Origin: Comamonas serinivorans
GTDB lineage: Bacteria > Pseudomonadota > Gammaproteobacteria > Burkholderiales > Burkholderiaceae_C
Assembly: GCF_002158865.1 (NCBI RefSeq)
Contig: NZ_CP021455.1
Coordinates: 3,348,001-3,412,000, forward strand
DNA length: 64,000 nt
Direction of reading: 5' to 3'
In this document: positions 1-9,518 of the stretch, in pieces
Position numbering within the stretch: position 1 is the stretch's first letter
Layout: each line of letters starts with the position of its first letter
Translations under genes and position numbers: made by a program
Notes under the pieces: generated by a model
Seen by the model: only the letters and a program-made list of their open reading frames with translations
Databases searched by the model: none
Told to the model about the DNA's origin: nothing

Positions 1-83
1 GCCCTGATCTGGCCCGCCAACAGACAGTCGGTGGGCTGCACGGCAGCCAGACGCTGCGCTTCGGACATGGCTTTGGCCGGCAT
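1..83 (-). other. possible 5' end of a leftward gene cut by the window start
   Basis: A leftward reading frame opens with ATG at 83 (second ATG at 68) and stays open to the window edge, giving about 27 codons. There is no clear ribosome binding site and the stretch is too short to recognise a family. I see nothing else in the first 248 bases. Confidence 0.2.
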
Positions 84-248
84 CGCACGGCCAGAGGGCT
101 TGCGGAGCCTGCTGCTGTCACCGTTGCGCGGGTGCCGGCTGCAGGGACTGCATTTCTTGCCCCTCGGCTGCCTGAGACGTCGGGAAGCGCTGGCGCGGCG
201 CCGCCTGCAGCGCGGCATGGCCCGGCGCCCCGCCGCGAGGCCGGCGAA

Positions 249-1073
249 TCAACCGAAGCGGTAGCTCGACACGGTCAGTCCGCCCATGAAGTCGCGCTGG
301 TGGTAGCTGTGGCGGCCCACATCGGCGCCGGCCGCACCGGCAGCCACCATCAACGGCAGCAGGTGCTCTTCACGCGGGTGCGCCAGGCGAGCGGCCGGGG
401 CGTCGGTCCAGGCCCGCAGGCGGGCGTCGCGCTCGGCCTGCGGTTGCTGCACGGCCTCGCTCAGCCAGGCATCGAACGCCTGCGAGGCGGCGTGCCCGGG
501 CGGGCCGAAGGCACGCAGGTTGTGGTACGACAGGCCGCTGCCGACGATGAGCACGTCCTCGTCGCGCAGCGGAGCCAGCGCCTGCCCCAGGACCAGGTGG
601 GCCTGCGGGTCCAGGCCGCGTTTCAGCGACAGCTGCACCACGGGCACGCGGGCATCGGGGTACATGGCCTGCATGGGCGAAAACATGCCGTGGTCGTACC
701 CGCGCTCGTCGTCCTGCGCCACGGCCAGGCCGGCCGCGCGCAGCAGCACGCTCACCCGGTCGGCCAGGGCAGGATCACCCGCGGAGGGGTACTGCACGGC
801 GTAGGTGTAGGCCGGAAAGCCCCCGTAGTCGTACACCATGCCGGGCCGGGCGGCACGCTGCACCGTGAATTCGGGCGCTTCCCAGTGGGCCGACACCATG
901 AGGATGGCGCGCGGATCACGCCCCACCTCGGCCGGCATGCGCGCCAGCGAAGCGGCCAGTTCGCGGTACGCCGTGTCCCGCTCAGGCATCCAGGGCCAGG
1001 GCCCGCCCCCGTGCGAGATGTAGTAAACGGGCAGGCGCGAGCCAGGGGCGGCAGAGGATTCGGGTGTGGACAT
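249..1073 (-). CDS. class III extradiol ring-cleavage dioxygenase (DODA/LigB family)
   Basis: A 274-residue member of the DODA-type LigB family, which comprises non-heme metal enzymes that open catechol-like rings (related to E. coli YgiD, a 4,5-DOPA dioxygenase). Visible family signatures are YYISHGGGP with His21, VSAHWE with His63, DHGMFSPM with His128, GSGLSYHNL with His184 and the late HPREEH block. His21, His63 and the late histidines fit the metal-binding set of the family. Length is normal and there is no signal peptide, so it is cytoplasmic. It stands alone, leftward, with the first 50-bp dyad element about 190 bases upstream of its start. The physiological substrate cannot be told from sequence. 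Confidence 0.88.
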   Translation of the reverse strand: MSTPESSAAPGSRLPVYYISHGGGPWPWMPERDTAYRELAASLARMPAEVGRDPRAILMVSAHWEAPEFTVQRAARPGMVYDYGGFPAYTYAVQYPSAGDPALADRVSVLLRAAGLAVAQDDERGYDHGMFSPMQAMYPDARVPVVQLSLKRGLDPQAHLVLGQALAPLRDEDVLIVGSGLSYHNLRAFGPPGHAASQAFDAWLSEAVQQPQAERDARLRAWTDAPAARLAHPREEHLLPLMVAAGAAGADVGRHSYHQRDFMGGLTVSSYRFG

Positions 1074-1266
1074 GACAAGCCTCGGAAAGCAGGATGGCCC
1101 TCACATGGCGTCGCCGGTGAGCCATTGCAAGCGCTGCGAGCGCGCGGGCCACCATTGTCCACGTCCGCCTGAGGGCAGGCCTGACGGCATGCGCCCCACC
1201 GTGCACGGCCTTCGGCAGCCTGCCCCAGGCACGGCGACCTGGCACGCCATGCACCTCGTATTTCAA

Positions 1267-1316
1267 CAGTATCCTCAGGTTTCGGATCATTCAAGATCGG
1301 AAATCTGACCATACTC
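1267..1316. repeat. 50-bp dyad element, copy 1
   Basis: Left end CAGTAT and right end ATACTC, exactly 50 bp apart, with inner half-sites TTCGGATC and GATCGGAA. It lies between the extradiol dioxygenase and cobC. The inner CCGTT core is degenerate in this copy. Confidence 0.75.
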
Positions 1317-1323
1317 CATCACA

Positions 1324-1992
1324 TCACACTTCACCATCCCCGCGCAGGGACCAGCGCTGACCATGCCGAGGCGCCGGGGGCCAGTGCGCCGCCTGCGGCC
1401 CGGCGGACGCTGCCGGCGCCTCGCTGGCCGCGCCTGGCTCGCCTTGCCCATCGAGCCAGCGGGCCGCCGACATCCAGCCGCCGTGGCTGACAACCAGCGC
1501 CTGCGGCGGCAGGGCCTGCCGAATCCGCGTCACGCGCTGCAGCAGCATGGCCACGGATTCGCCCCCGCCGGGGCGCGTGTGCGTCAGGTCGCGTGCCCAG
1601 GCGTCGATCTCGGCCACGGGGATGTCGGCCCAGAGCTGGCCATCCCAGCCGCCAAAGTCGCTCTCCCGCAGGTCGCGCAGCACCGTGTGACGCCAACCCC
1701 AGCGCGCCAGCCAGCGCCCCACGGCCCGGCTGCGCTGCAGGTCCGAGGTCCACACCCGGCGCGCCAGGCCCTGGCGGCGCGCAAAGGCCTGGATGCGCCG
1801 CGCCACGCGCTTGGCCTTGCGCCGGTCCACGGGCAGGTCGGTGTGGCCGATGCAGCGGCCTGCGCTGCCCATGGCCTTGGGGTGGCGCCAGACGTGCAGC
1901 GCATCGGCGAGCACGGCATCGCCTGCGGCCATCGCGCGCACGCGACCGGCTTGGCCCGATGCCCGCGCCGGCTTGCCCGTGCCGGTCGTCAT
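1324..1992 (-). CDS. cobC: alpha-ribazole phosphatase (histidine phosphatase family)
   Basis: A 222-residue histidine phosphatase that would remove the 5'-phosphate of alpha-ribazole phosphate (or adenosylcobalamin phosphate) in nucleotide-loop assembly of cobalamin. The phosphohistidine loop is HVWRHPK near residue 37, the RHP variant common in CobC proteins, and the second catalytic histidine is in VVSHGGW near residue 170. I chose the ATG at 1992 because it overlaps the cobS stop in an ATGA arrangement, indicating translational coupling. The frame stays open upstream through cobS but that part is antisense-like noise. It is the last gene of the cobT-cobS-cobC set, and its stop lies just after dyad element copy 1. 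Confidence 0.85.
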   Translation of the reverse strand: MTTGTGKPARASGQAGRVRAMAAGDAVLADALHVWRHPKAMGSAGRCIGHTDLPVDRRKAKRVARRIQAFARRQGLARRVWTSDLQRSRAVGRWLARWGWRHTVLRDLRESDFGGWDGQLWADIPVAEIDAWARDLTHTRPGGGESVAMLLQRVTRIRQALPPQALVVSHGGWMSAARWLDGQGEPGAASEAPAASAGPQAAHWPPAPRHGQRWSLRGDGEV

Positions 1993-2786
1993 GCCAGCCA
2001 CCCCGGGGCCTGGCCAGCCAGCACCAGCAGCATGAGCGCCTCGGCCCCCTGCTCGGTCGCGCCCAGTGCATCGCCGGTGAAGCCACCCAGGCGCCGGCGC
2101 AGCCAGGCGCGCATCCACAGCACCCAGGCCAGCAGCAGCACGGCCGCCAGGGCCAGGCGCAGGCCGGGCAGCGGCAGCGCCAGCGCCAGCGCGCTCCAGC
2201 CCAGGGCCGGCAACACCAGCGCCGCCGGCACGTCCAGCGCCAGGGGCTTGGCCTTGGCATGCTCGGCGTCGCCGCCATACGGCAGGCTGACCATGAGCAG
2301 CACGGCGCTGGCGCGCGCCCACATGTGCGTGGCGACCAGGGCGGCGCAGGCCAGCGCGACATCGTGTGCCGCCAGCGTGGCCAGCAGGCCGATGCGCAAG
2401 CCGGTGACCACCAGCAAGCCCACCGTGCCGTAGGTGCCGATGCGCGAATCCTTCATGATGAGCAGCGCCTTCTCGCGCGGGACCCAGCCCATCAGGGCGT
2501 CACAGGTGTCGGCCAGGCCGTCTTCGTGAAAGGCGCAGGTCAGCCAGGCCGTGGCCCCCACGGCCAGCGTGGCCGCCACCCAGGCCGGCCAGAAGGCCGC
2601 CGCCAGCGCCAGCACCGCGGCGCCGAACGCGCCCACGAGCGCGCCCACGAGCGGAAAGTGGCGCACGCAGGTCGTCAGCCACGCGGCGTCGAAACCCACC
2701 CAGCGCGGGATGGGCACGCGCGTGAGGAACTGCAGCGCGATGCAGCACAGGGCCAGCTCGTGACGCAGCCAGCCCATCACACCCAC
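1989..2786 (-). CDS. cobS: adenosylcobinamide-GDP ribazoletransferase (cobalamin synthase)
   Basis: A 265-residue integral membrane enzyme that joins adenosylcobinamide-GDP to alpha-ribazole (phosphate), the last assembly step of cobalamin. The N-terminal FLTRVPIP motif, the acidic HEDGLADTCDALMG block near residues 87-100 and KDSRIGTYG are CobS hallmarks, followed by several hydrophobic segments. It overlaps cobC by 4 bp. Dyad element copy 2 ends only 6 bases before its start codon, so the ribosome-binding region sits directly against the element. The partner kinase CobU/CobP is not in this window. Confidence 0.95.
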   Translation of the reverse strand: MGVMGWLRHELALCCIALQFLTRVPIPRWVGFDAAWLTTCVRHFPLVGALVGAFGAAVLALAAAFWPAWVAATLAVGATAWLTCAFHEDGLADTCDALMGWVPREKALLIMKDSRIGTYGTVGLLVVTGLRIGLLATLAAHDVALACAALVATHMWARASAVLLMVSLPYGGDAEHAKAKPLALDVPAALVLPALGWSALALALPLPGLRLALAAVLLLAWVLWMRAWLRRRLGGFTGDALGATEQGAEALMLLVLAGQAPGWLA

Positions 2787-2792
2787 CTGTGG

Positions 2793-2842
2793 CAGTACGC
2801 CATGCTGCCGTTGATGTTCACATCGGCAACGAATCCATACTG
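2793..2842. repeat. 50-bp dyad element, copy 2
   Basis: CAGTAC at the left and CATACTG at the right, with inner GCCGTT and ATCGGCAAC. It fills most of the 79-bp gap between cobT and cobS, so it sits inside a co-directional cobalamin gene set and close to the cobS ribosome binding site. Confidence 0.85.
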
Positions 2843-2865
2843 CATCAATCGATCACCTGGCACCG

Positions 2866-3984
2866 TCATGCGGGCGCACCCGCGGCGGCGCTCTGGGTCG
2901 ACACGCCGGCCGAGGCAAAGCTCGCCATGTCGGCCAGCATGACCACGGCGGCGCGCAGCAGCGGCCAGGCCAGGGTCGCGCCCGAGCCCTCGCCCAGGCG
3001 CAGGTCCAGCTGCAGCAACGGGCGGGCGCCCAGGCGCTGCAGCCAGCGCGCGTGGCCGCTTTCGGCACTGCAGTGGGCGAACACGCAATAGCCCAGCACC
3101 TGGGGTGCCAGCGCCGCCGCCACCGCCACGGCGGCCGTGGTGATGAAGCCATCGACCACGACCACGCGGCGCTCGTGCGCGGCCTGCAGCACGGCGCCCA
3201 CCAGGCTCGCCACCTCCAGCCCGCCCAGGGCCGCCAGCACGGCCAAGGCATCGCCCGAGGCCGCCGCTGCCGCATTGGCGGCCACGGCCCGCGCCAGCGT
3301 GGCCTGCTTGCGCGCCAGGCCGGCGGCATCCAGGCCCGTGCCCGCGCCCACGCAATCGGCCAGCGGTGTGCCGGTCAAGGCATGCATGAGCAGGGCCGCG
3401 GGCGAGGTGTTGCCGATGCCCATTTCGCCCAGCAGCACGGCATTGCCGGGGCTGGCCTGCACCACGGCGCGGCCCTTGGCGATGGCCTGCAGGGCCTGCG
3501 CCAGCGTCAGCGCCGGGCCCTGGGTGCTGTCGGCCGAGCCATGCGCCACGCCGGCCACCTTGGCGATGGTGAGTTCGGGGTGCGGCTCAAAGTCGGCGGC
3601 CACGCCGCAATCGACCACGCGCTGCGCCACGCCGTTGGCGCGGGCCAGCACCGACACGGCCGCACCGTGGGCCAGGAAGTTGCGCACCATCTGCGGCGTG
3701 ACTTCGACCGGGTAGGCCGACACGCCCTGGCGCGCGATGCCGTGGTCGGCGGCAAACACCATGACCTGGGGCGCGTGCAGCTGCGGGCTGGACGTGCCCT
3801 GGATCAGGCCGATCTGCAGCGCCAGCCGCTCCAGCTGGCCGAGGGCGCCCAGGGGCTTGGTTTTTTCATCGAGGCGGGCCTGCAGGGCCGCGGCCAATTC
3901 GGGCTGGGCCTGGGCGTCGGCAGCAGGCAGGCTGCTGGCCCAGGTCTGCAAGTCCTGCGGACTGGCAAGGTTCAAGGGAGACAT
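2866..3984 (-). CDS. cobT: nicotinate-nucleotide:dimethylbenzimidazole phosphoribosyltransferase
   Basis: A 372-residue CobT that makes alpha-ribazole phosphate from nicotinate mononucleotide and 5,6-dimethylbenzimidazole, supplying the lower ligand to CobS. Recognisable blocks are KTKPLGALG near residue 42, VFAADHGIARQGVSAYP near residue 76, GEMGIGNTSPAA and VGAGTGLD. Length is slightly above the usual 345-360 residues because of an N-terminal lead. It is the first gene of the leftward cobT-cobS-cobC group. I looked upstream for a cobalamin riboswitch and did not find the conserved B12-box bases. Confidence 0.95.
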   Translation of the reverse strand: MSPLNLASPQDLQTWASSLPAADAQAQPELAAALQARLDEKTKPLGALGQLERLALQIGLIQGTSSPQLHAPQVMVFAADHGIARQGVSAYPVEVTPQMVRNFLAHGAAVSVLARANGVAQRVVDCGVAADFEPHPELTIAKVAGVAHGSADSTQGPALTLAQALQAIAKGRAVVQASPGNAVLLGEMGIGNTSPAALLMHALTGTPLADCVGAGTGLDAAGLARKQATLARAVAANAAAAASGDALAVLAALGGLEVASLVGAVLQAAHERRVVVVDGFITTAAVAVAAALAPQVLGYCVFAHCSAESGHARWLQRLGARPLLQLDLRLGEGSGATLAWPLLRAAVVMLADMASFASAGVSTQSAAAGAPA

Positions 3985-4316
3985 GCGGTACAGGTGCGGC
4001 GCGCCTCACGGTCGACATTGGCCAGCGCGCGCACCGCCGAATTATCGCGGTCGCCGCCCGCGCGCCGGGCCGGCCCGCATGCCGTGACGGCCGCAGGCCT
4101 TGGCAGGCCAGGGGTCAAGCGGGTGGCCCCTGCGCCAGGACACAGAAATGCAGCATGACCCCAATGTCGTTCATTTCAAAACGACGATGAGGCCATACTG
4201 CATCATCCACACCGCTATCGCTGCAAAGCTGAAGGGGCGCTCGGATCCCGCGGCGCTGAGCGCCGCGAGGTGGCAGCGGCCAGCCGGCGGCACCAGACGC
4301 CCGCCCGGTCCAGCCC
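3985..4316. other. intergenic region between cobT and the ABC exporter
   Basis: The 332-base gap holds dyad element copy 3 and otherwise GC-rich sequence with no convincing reading frame. The cobT promoter should lie here, but I cannot identify it. Confidence 0.5.
4151..4200. repeat. 50-bp dyad element, copy 3
   Basis: CAGCATG at the left and CATACTG at the right, with inner GTCGTT and AACGAC forming a matched inner stem around TCATTTCAAA. It lies between cobT and the ABC exporter gene. Confidence 0.85.
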
Positions 4317-6290
<1,974 letters not shown>

Positions 6291-6535
6291 AGGCCAGTCG
6301 AGCCGACCTTGCTGGCTGCCACCAGGGCCGGTAGGGCCTTTACGGCTTGGCCCTGTGATGGGTGGTTAATGGTGCGCCATGTTGAGAGCGGCAACCGCCA
6401 GACCCTCGCGAACGAAGCAGAAGTCCGCACGGATGCCGATGCTCACCCTGCTCAAGCAGGCACAGATCGAGAAGCGGGCAGCCAATGCCCAGCGGTGAGG
6501 ATCGCCTCAGGCAGACCTCATCGGGAAACGAGCGG

Positions 6536-7336
6536 TCAAGGCGCGTTCAACAACCCGGCCAGGCTGTGCCGAACGAAGTGCACAAAGGCCGCCATCGCCT
6601 GCGCATCGGCATCGAAGTGGGCGCCTGAGCGGTAGGCGTCCCGCGCCTGGCGCAGCAGCACCTGGTGCGCCACCGGCAAGCGCGGCAGCAACCAATCGGC
6701 CGCAGCGTCCTTGGGCGCGATGGCGCCCGTCTCGGCGGTGAACGCGATGCGGGCCAGCGCCAGCACGATGTTGCGCTCGTCGCCGGCCCAGTCCGCCGGC
6801 TCTCGCCACTGGGCGATGGTCTCCGCCAGCGCACGCACGACATCCGCGCGCGGCACGGGCTCGAACAGTGCAGAGGCAGGCGGGCCCACGAGGGCCACGC
6901 TGCACCGCCTGGCCTGGGTCAGCAGAAGGGCGAGGTCCGGGTCCGGCATGGCCGGCTCGACCACCCCGGCGAGCAAGTCCTCGCGCAGCCATTCCCCAAA
7001 CTGCAGCTCGCGGCGGGCGGGATGGCGCCAGGGCAGGATGGCCTCGCGGGCGAGCACGGTCACCTCCAGCGCCCGCCGGTTGGCGTCCTGGCCCGACGGC
7101 GCCGACACCGCCAGCAGCGCCTGCAACACGGCACGCCGCGTGTCCTCGTCGGGTCGCGCCGCCACGGTGACGAGCAGGTCGATGTCGCTGAGCGGCTTCA
7201 GGCCGCCGTCCAGCGCCGAGCTAAACAGATGGATCGCCACCACCTGCGCGGGCTGCAGGTGGTGCTCGATCACCGCCCTCGCCTGCGCAAGCTGCGCGGC
7301 GATGGCGGCGGGCACCACATCGCCTGCCCTGATCAC
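6536..7336 (-). CDS. aadA: AadA-type aminoglycoside (3'')(9) nucleotidyltransferase homologue
   Basis: A 266-residue protein that matches ANT(3'')-I AadA along its whole length. Shared blocks include DGGLKP, SDIDLLVTV with Asp51/Asp53, the LEVTVL strand with the likely catalytic base Glu91, QFGEW, VALVGP, DWAGDERN and APKDAAADW. AadA adenylates streptomycin and spectinomycin. The start is a GTG at 7336 that overlaps the adhC stop (GTGA), so it is probably translated from the adhC transcript. One oddity: the first glycine of the nucleotidyltransferase signature (GS in AadA) is serine here, HLFSSALDGG, a change explained by GGC to AGC. No attC site or integron is nearby. Confidence 0.85.
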   Translation of the reverse strand: MIRAGDVVPAAIAAQLAQARAVIEHHLQPAQVVAIHLFSSALDGGLKPLSDIDLLVTVAARPDEDTRRAVLQALLAVSAPSGQDANRRALEVTVLAREAILPWRHPARRELQFGEWLREDLLAGVVEPAMPDPDLALLLTQARRCSVALVGPPASALFEPVPRADVVRALAETIAQWREPADWAGDERNIVLALARIAFTAETGAIAPKDAAADWLLPRLPVAHQVLLRQARDAYRSGAHFDADAQAMAAFVHFVRHSLAGLLNAP

Positions 7337-8445
7337 GCGTAGTGCACGACCGAGCGGATCGACTTGCCTTCGTGCATCAGGTCGAACGCCTCGTTGATGC
7401 CGGTCAGCGGCATGGTGTGCGTGACGAAGGGCTCGAGCTGGATCTTGCCGGCCATGGCGTCTTCCACCATGCCCGGCAGCTCGCTGCGGCCTTTGACGCC
7501 GCCGAAGGCCGTGCCCAGCCACTTGCGGCCCGTGACCAACTGGAACGGCCGCGTGGAGATCTCCTGGCCCGCGCCCGCCACGCCGATGATCACGCTCTGG
7601 CCCCAGCCGCGGTGGGCACATTCCAGCGCCGCGCGCATCACCTGGGTGTTGCCGATGCACTCGAAGCTGTGGTCCACGCCCCAGCCCGTCATCTCGACGA
7701 TGACCTGCTGGATGGGCTTGTCAAAGTCCTTGGGGTTGATGCAATCGGTGGCGCCAAAGGTCTTGGCCAGGTCGAACTTGCCGGGGTTGGTGTCCACGGC
7801 AATGATGCGGCCGGCCTTGGCCAGCTTGGCGCCCTGGATCACCGCCAGGCCGATGCCGCCCAGACCGAACACGGCGACGGTGTCGCCTTCCTGCACCTTG
7901 GCCGTGTTCTTGACGGCGCCCAGGCCCGTGGTCACGCCGCAGCCCAGCAGGCAGACCTGCTCGGGGTTGGCGTCGGGGCTGATCTTGGCCAGCGAGACCT
8001 CGGCCACCACGGTGTACTCGCTGAAGGTGGAGCAGCCCATGTAGTGGTAGATGGGCTGGCCGTTGTAGCTGAAGCGCGTGGTGCCGTTGGGCATCACGCC
8101 CTTGCCCTGGGTGGCGCGCACCGACACGCACAGGTTGGTCTTGCCGCTCTTGCAGAACAGGCATTCGCCGCATTCGGCCGTGTAGAGCGGAATCACATGG
8201 TCGCCGGGCTTGACGCTGGTCACGCCTTCGCCCACTTCCACCACGATGCCCGCGCCCTCATGGCCCAGCACGGCGGGGAAGATGCCTTCCGGATCGTCGC
8301 CGGACAAAGTGAAGGCGTCGGTGTGGCAGACGCCGGTGTGCGTGATCTTGATCAGCACCTCGCCTTTTTGCGGCGGGGCCACGTCGATCTCGACGATTTG
8401 CAGGGGTTCTCCGGCCTTGAAGGCAACGGCGGCGCGGGATTTCAT
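7333..8445 (-). CDS. adhC: S-(hydroxymethyl)glutathione dehydrogenase / class III alcohol dehydrogenase
   Basis: A 370-residue zinc-dependent enzyme (also called FrmA) that oxidises the glutathione-formaldehyde adduct with NAD, the main formaldehyde detoxification step. It has GHEGAGIVVEVGEGV, the structural zinc cluster CGECLFCKSGKTNLC, catalytic Cys in THTGVCHTDAF and the Rossmann motif FGLGGIGLAVIQGAK. It lies downstream of frmR on the same strand, as expected for a frm operon, separated by a dyad element. The usual next gene, S-formylglutathione hydrolase, is absent; the AadA homologue takes that place with a 4-bp overlap. Confidence 0.96.
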   Translation of the reverse strand: MKSRAAVAFKAGEPLQIVEIDVAPPQKGEVLIKITHTGVCHTDAFTLSGDDPEGIFPAVLGHEGAGIVVEVGEGVTSVKPGDHVIPLYTAECGECLFCKSGKTNLCVSVRATQGKGVMPNGTTRFSYNGQPIYHYMGCSTFSEYTVVAEVSLAKISPDANPEQVCLLGCGVTTGLGAVKNTAKVQEGDTVAVFGLGGIGLAVIQGAKLAKAGRIIAVDTNPGKFDLAKTFGATDCINPKDFDKPIQQVIVEMTGWGVDHSFECIGNTQVMRAALECAHRGWGQSVIIGVAGAGQEISTRPFQLVTGRKWLGTAFGGVKGRSELPGMVEDAMAGKIQLEPFVTHTMPLTGINEAFDLMHEGKSIRSVVHYA

Positions 8446-8484
8446 GAGCAGTCTCTCGGGTGAAGGTTGACAATCGAGTGTATG

Positions 8485-8534
8485 CAGTATGGCCTTGCTC
8501 CCGTTGAGTATTCAACGGCAAACCCTGCATACTG
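8485..8534. repeat. 50-bp dyad element, copy 4
   Basis: CAGTATG and CATACTG ends, with an inner CCGTTGA / TCAACGG pair in perfect dyad symmetry. It is about 40 bp upstream of the adhC start, in the frmR-adhC gap. Confidence 0.9.
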
Positions 8535-8551
8535 CACACTGAAATGACAAA

Positions 8552-8567
8552 CGGCGCCTGAGCGCCG
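8552..8567 (-). terminator. hairpin after frmR
   Basis: A 6-bp stem CGGCGC / GCGCCG with a 4-base loop. Read leftward it is followed by TTTGTCATTT. It sits about 50 bp beyond the frmR stop and may end or attenuate the frmR transcript before adhC. Confidence 0.5.
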
Positions 8568-8618
8568 CTTGCTTCCGACTTGCGCCGGGATGAATGCGCG
8601 GGCGTTCAGCCCCGCACC

Positions 8619-8882
8619 TTACTTCATGTACGAACGCACCAGGCGGATGACCTGTTCCACCTCGGTGGCGGCCTTGGCACCCTTGCCCAGGGTCTGGCGC
8701 ATGTGATCGTCCAGCAGCTCGGCCATCAGGCCGTCGGTGGCGCCGCGCATGGCCGACACCTGCTGCAGCAGCTTCGAGCTTTCCACGTTTTCGTTCACGG
8801 CGCGCTCAAGCGCCTGGGCCTGGCCCTGGATGCGGCGCAGACGGGCAACGGCTTTCTTTTTGGCTTCAGCAGAATTGGCCAT
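8619..8882 (-). CDS. frmR: FrmR/CsoR-family repressor lacking the sensing cysteine
   Basis: An 87-residue all-helical DNA-binding protein of the CsoR/RcnR/FrmR family, normally a repressor of formaldehyde detoxification genes. The alignment to E. coli FrmR is colinear: RLRRIQGQ, ALERAV, LLQQVSAMRGA, GLMAELLDDH with His60 and IRLVRSYMK. Formaldehyde sensing in FrmR uses Pro2 and Cys35; here these are Ala2 and Ser35, and the protein has no cysteine at all. I prefer the ATG at 8882, which aligns with E. coli FrmR; an alternative start at 8897 adds five residues. It precedes adhC, so control of that gene is the likely role, but the signal it reads is open. Confidence 0.88.
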   Translation of the reverse strand: MANSAEAKKKAVARLRRIQGQAQALERAVNENVESSKLLQQVSAMRGATDGLMAELLDDHMRQTLGKGAKAATEVEQVIRLVRSYMK

Positions 8883-9518
8883 GGTGTGACTCTCCAAAGA
8901 TCCTCTGGTCGATCAAGGCGTCACACACCGCCCGAGGAGCGGCAGCGCATGAGCACGAAACTCACTGAACACAAGTGGTGATTTGCACGACAACCAAGCT
9001 GAAGCGCTTATCCCAAGCGACCTCAGCCTCCGTACTGCAACCTCGCGCAGATGAATGGAGAGAGTATGCAGCAAAAACAACCTTTGTTGCGTGAGCGTGC
9101 GCGCCGATACCTATTTTTTTGACGCACAGTGGTGTACTAGCTGCATCCACACACTCTGCAAGCATGCATGTCTGCGGTGCATACCAGTAAGCTGCGCGGC
9201 CCGGGCGTGTGCCTGCCCCAGCGCATTGCCCACTCGCTCGAACGGCCTGCCCGGCGTGGCTTGGGCGCCACGATGGCACCCGCCGAATCGCCGCCATCGG
9301 ACAGTGGGCGACAAGCTCTGGCAAAATCACGCCATGTCGATCTGCGCCCCGCTTGCCAACCTGTCCATGACTGCATGGGCTGGCATGGGCGTGCGCATCG
9401 CCAAAACCACGACCATTAAAGGCTGAAAACGCCTGGATACGTCGTGCGCCCCTCCTGGACTGCAAGACGTTCCAGGACAGCCGAATCGCAATTGCAATTT
9501 GTCTGAAAGGCGCTGATC
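8883..9518. other. intergenic region between divergent frmR and asd
   Basis: This 636-base stretch must carry the frmR and asd promoters. It contains a 20-base sequence repeated at 40403 and a doubtful remnant of a dyad element around 9062. I see no convincing gene. The stretch 9010-9130 is less GC-rich than its surroundings. Confidence 0.5.
8937..8956 (+). repeat. 20-base direct repeat, copy A
   Basis: The 20-mer GAGCGGCAGCGCATGAGCAC occurs exactly here and at 40403-40422, in both cases in intergenic DNA upstream of a regulatory gene and shortly after GTCACAC. Confidence 0.7.

Noticed and set aside
132..1172. Long open frame opposite the extradiol dioxygenase
   Set aside because: It is a high-GC antisense shadow with a composition unlike a protein; the leftward gene has all family motifs.
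3985..4150. Cobalamin riboswitch before cobT
   Set aside because: I looked for the B12 box and the conserved GCCACTG element on the leftward strand and found neither.
9062..9112. Possible further dyad element (GAGTATG ... GATACCT) upstream of asd
   Set aside because: The ends are about right but the spacing is 51 bp and the inner CCGTT / AACGG pair is missing, so I did not count it.
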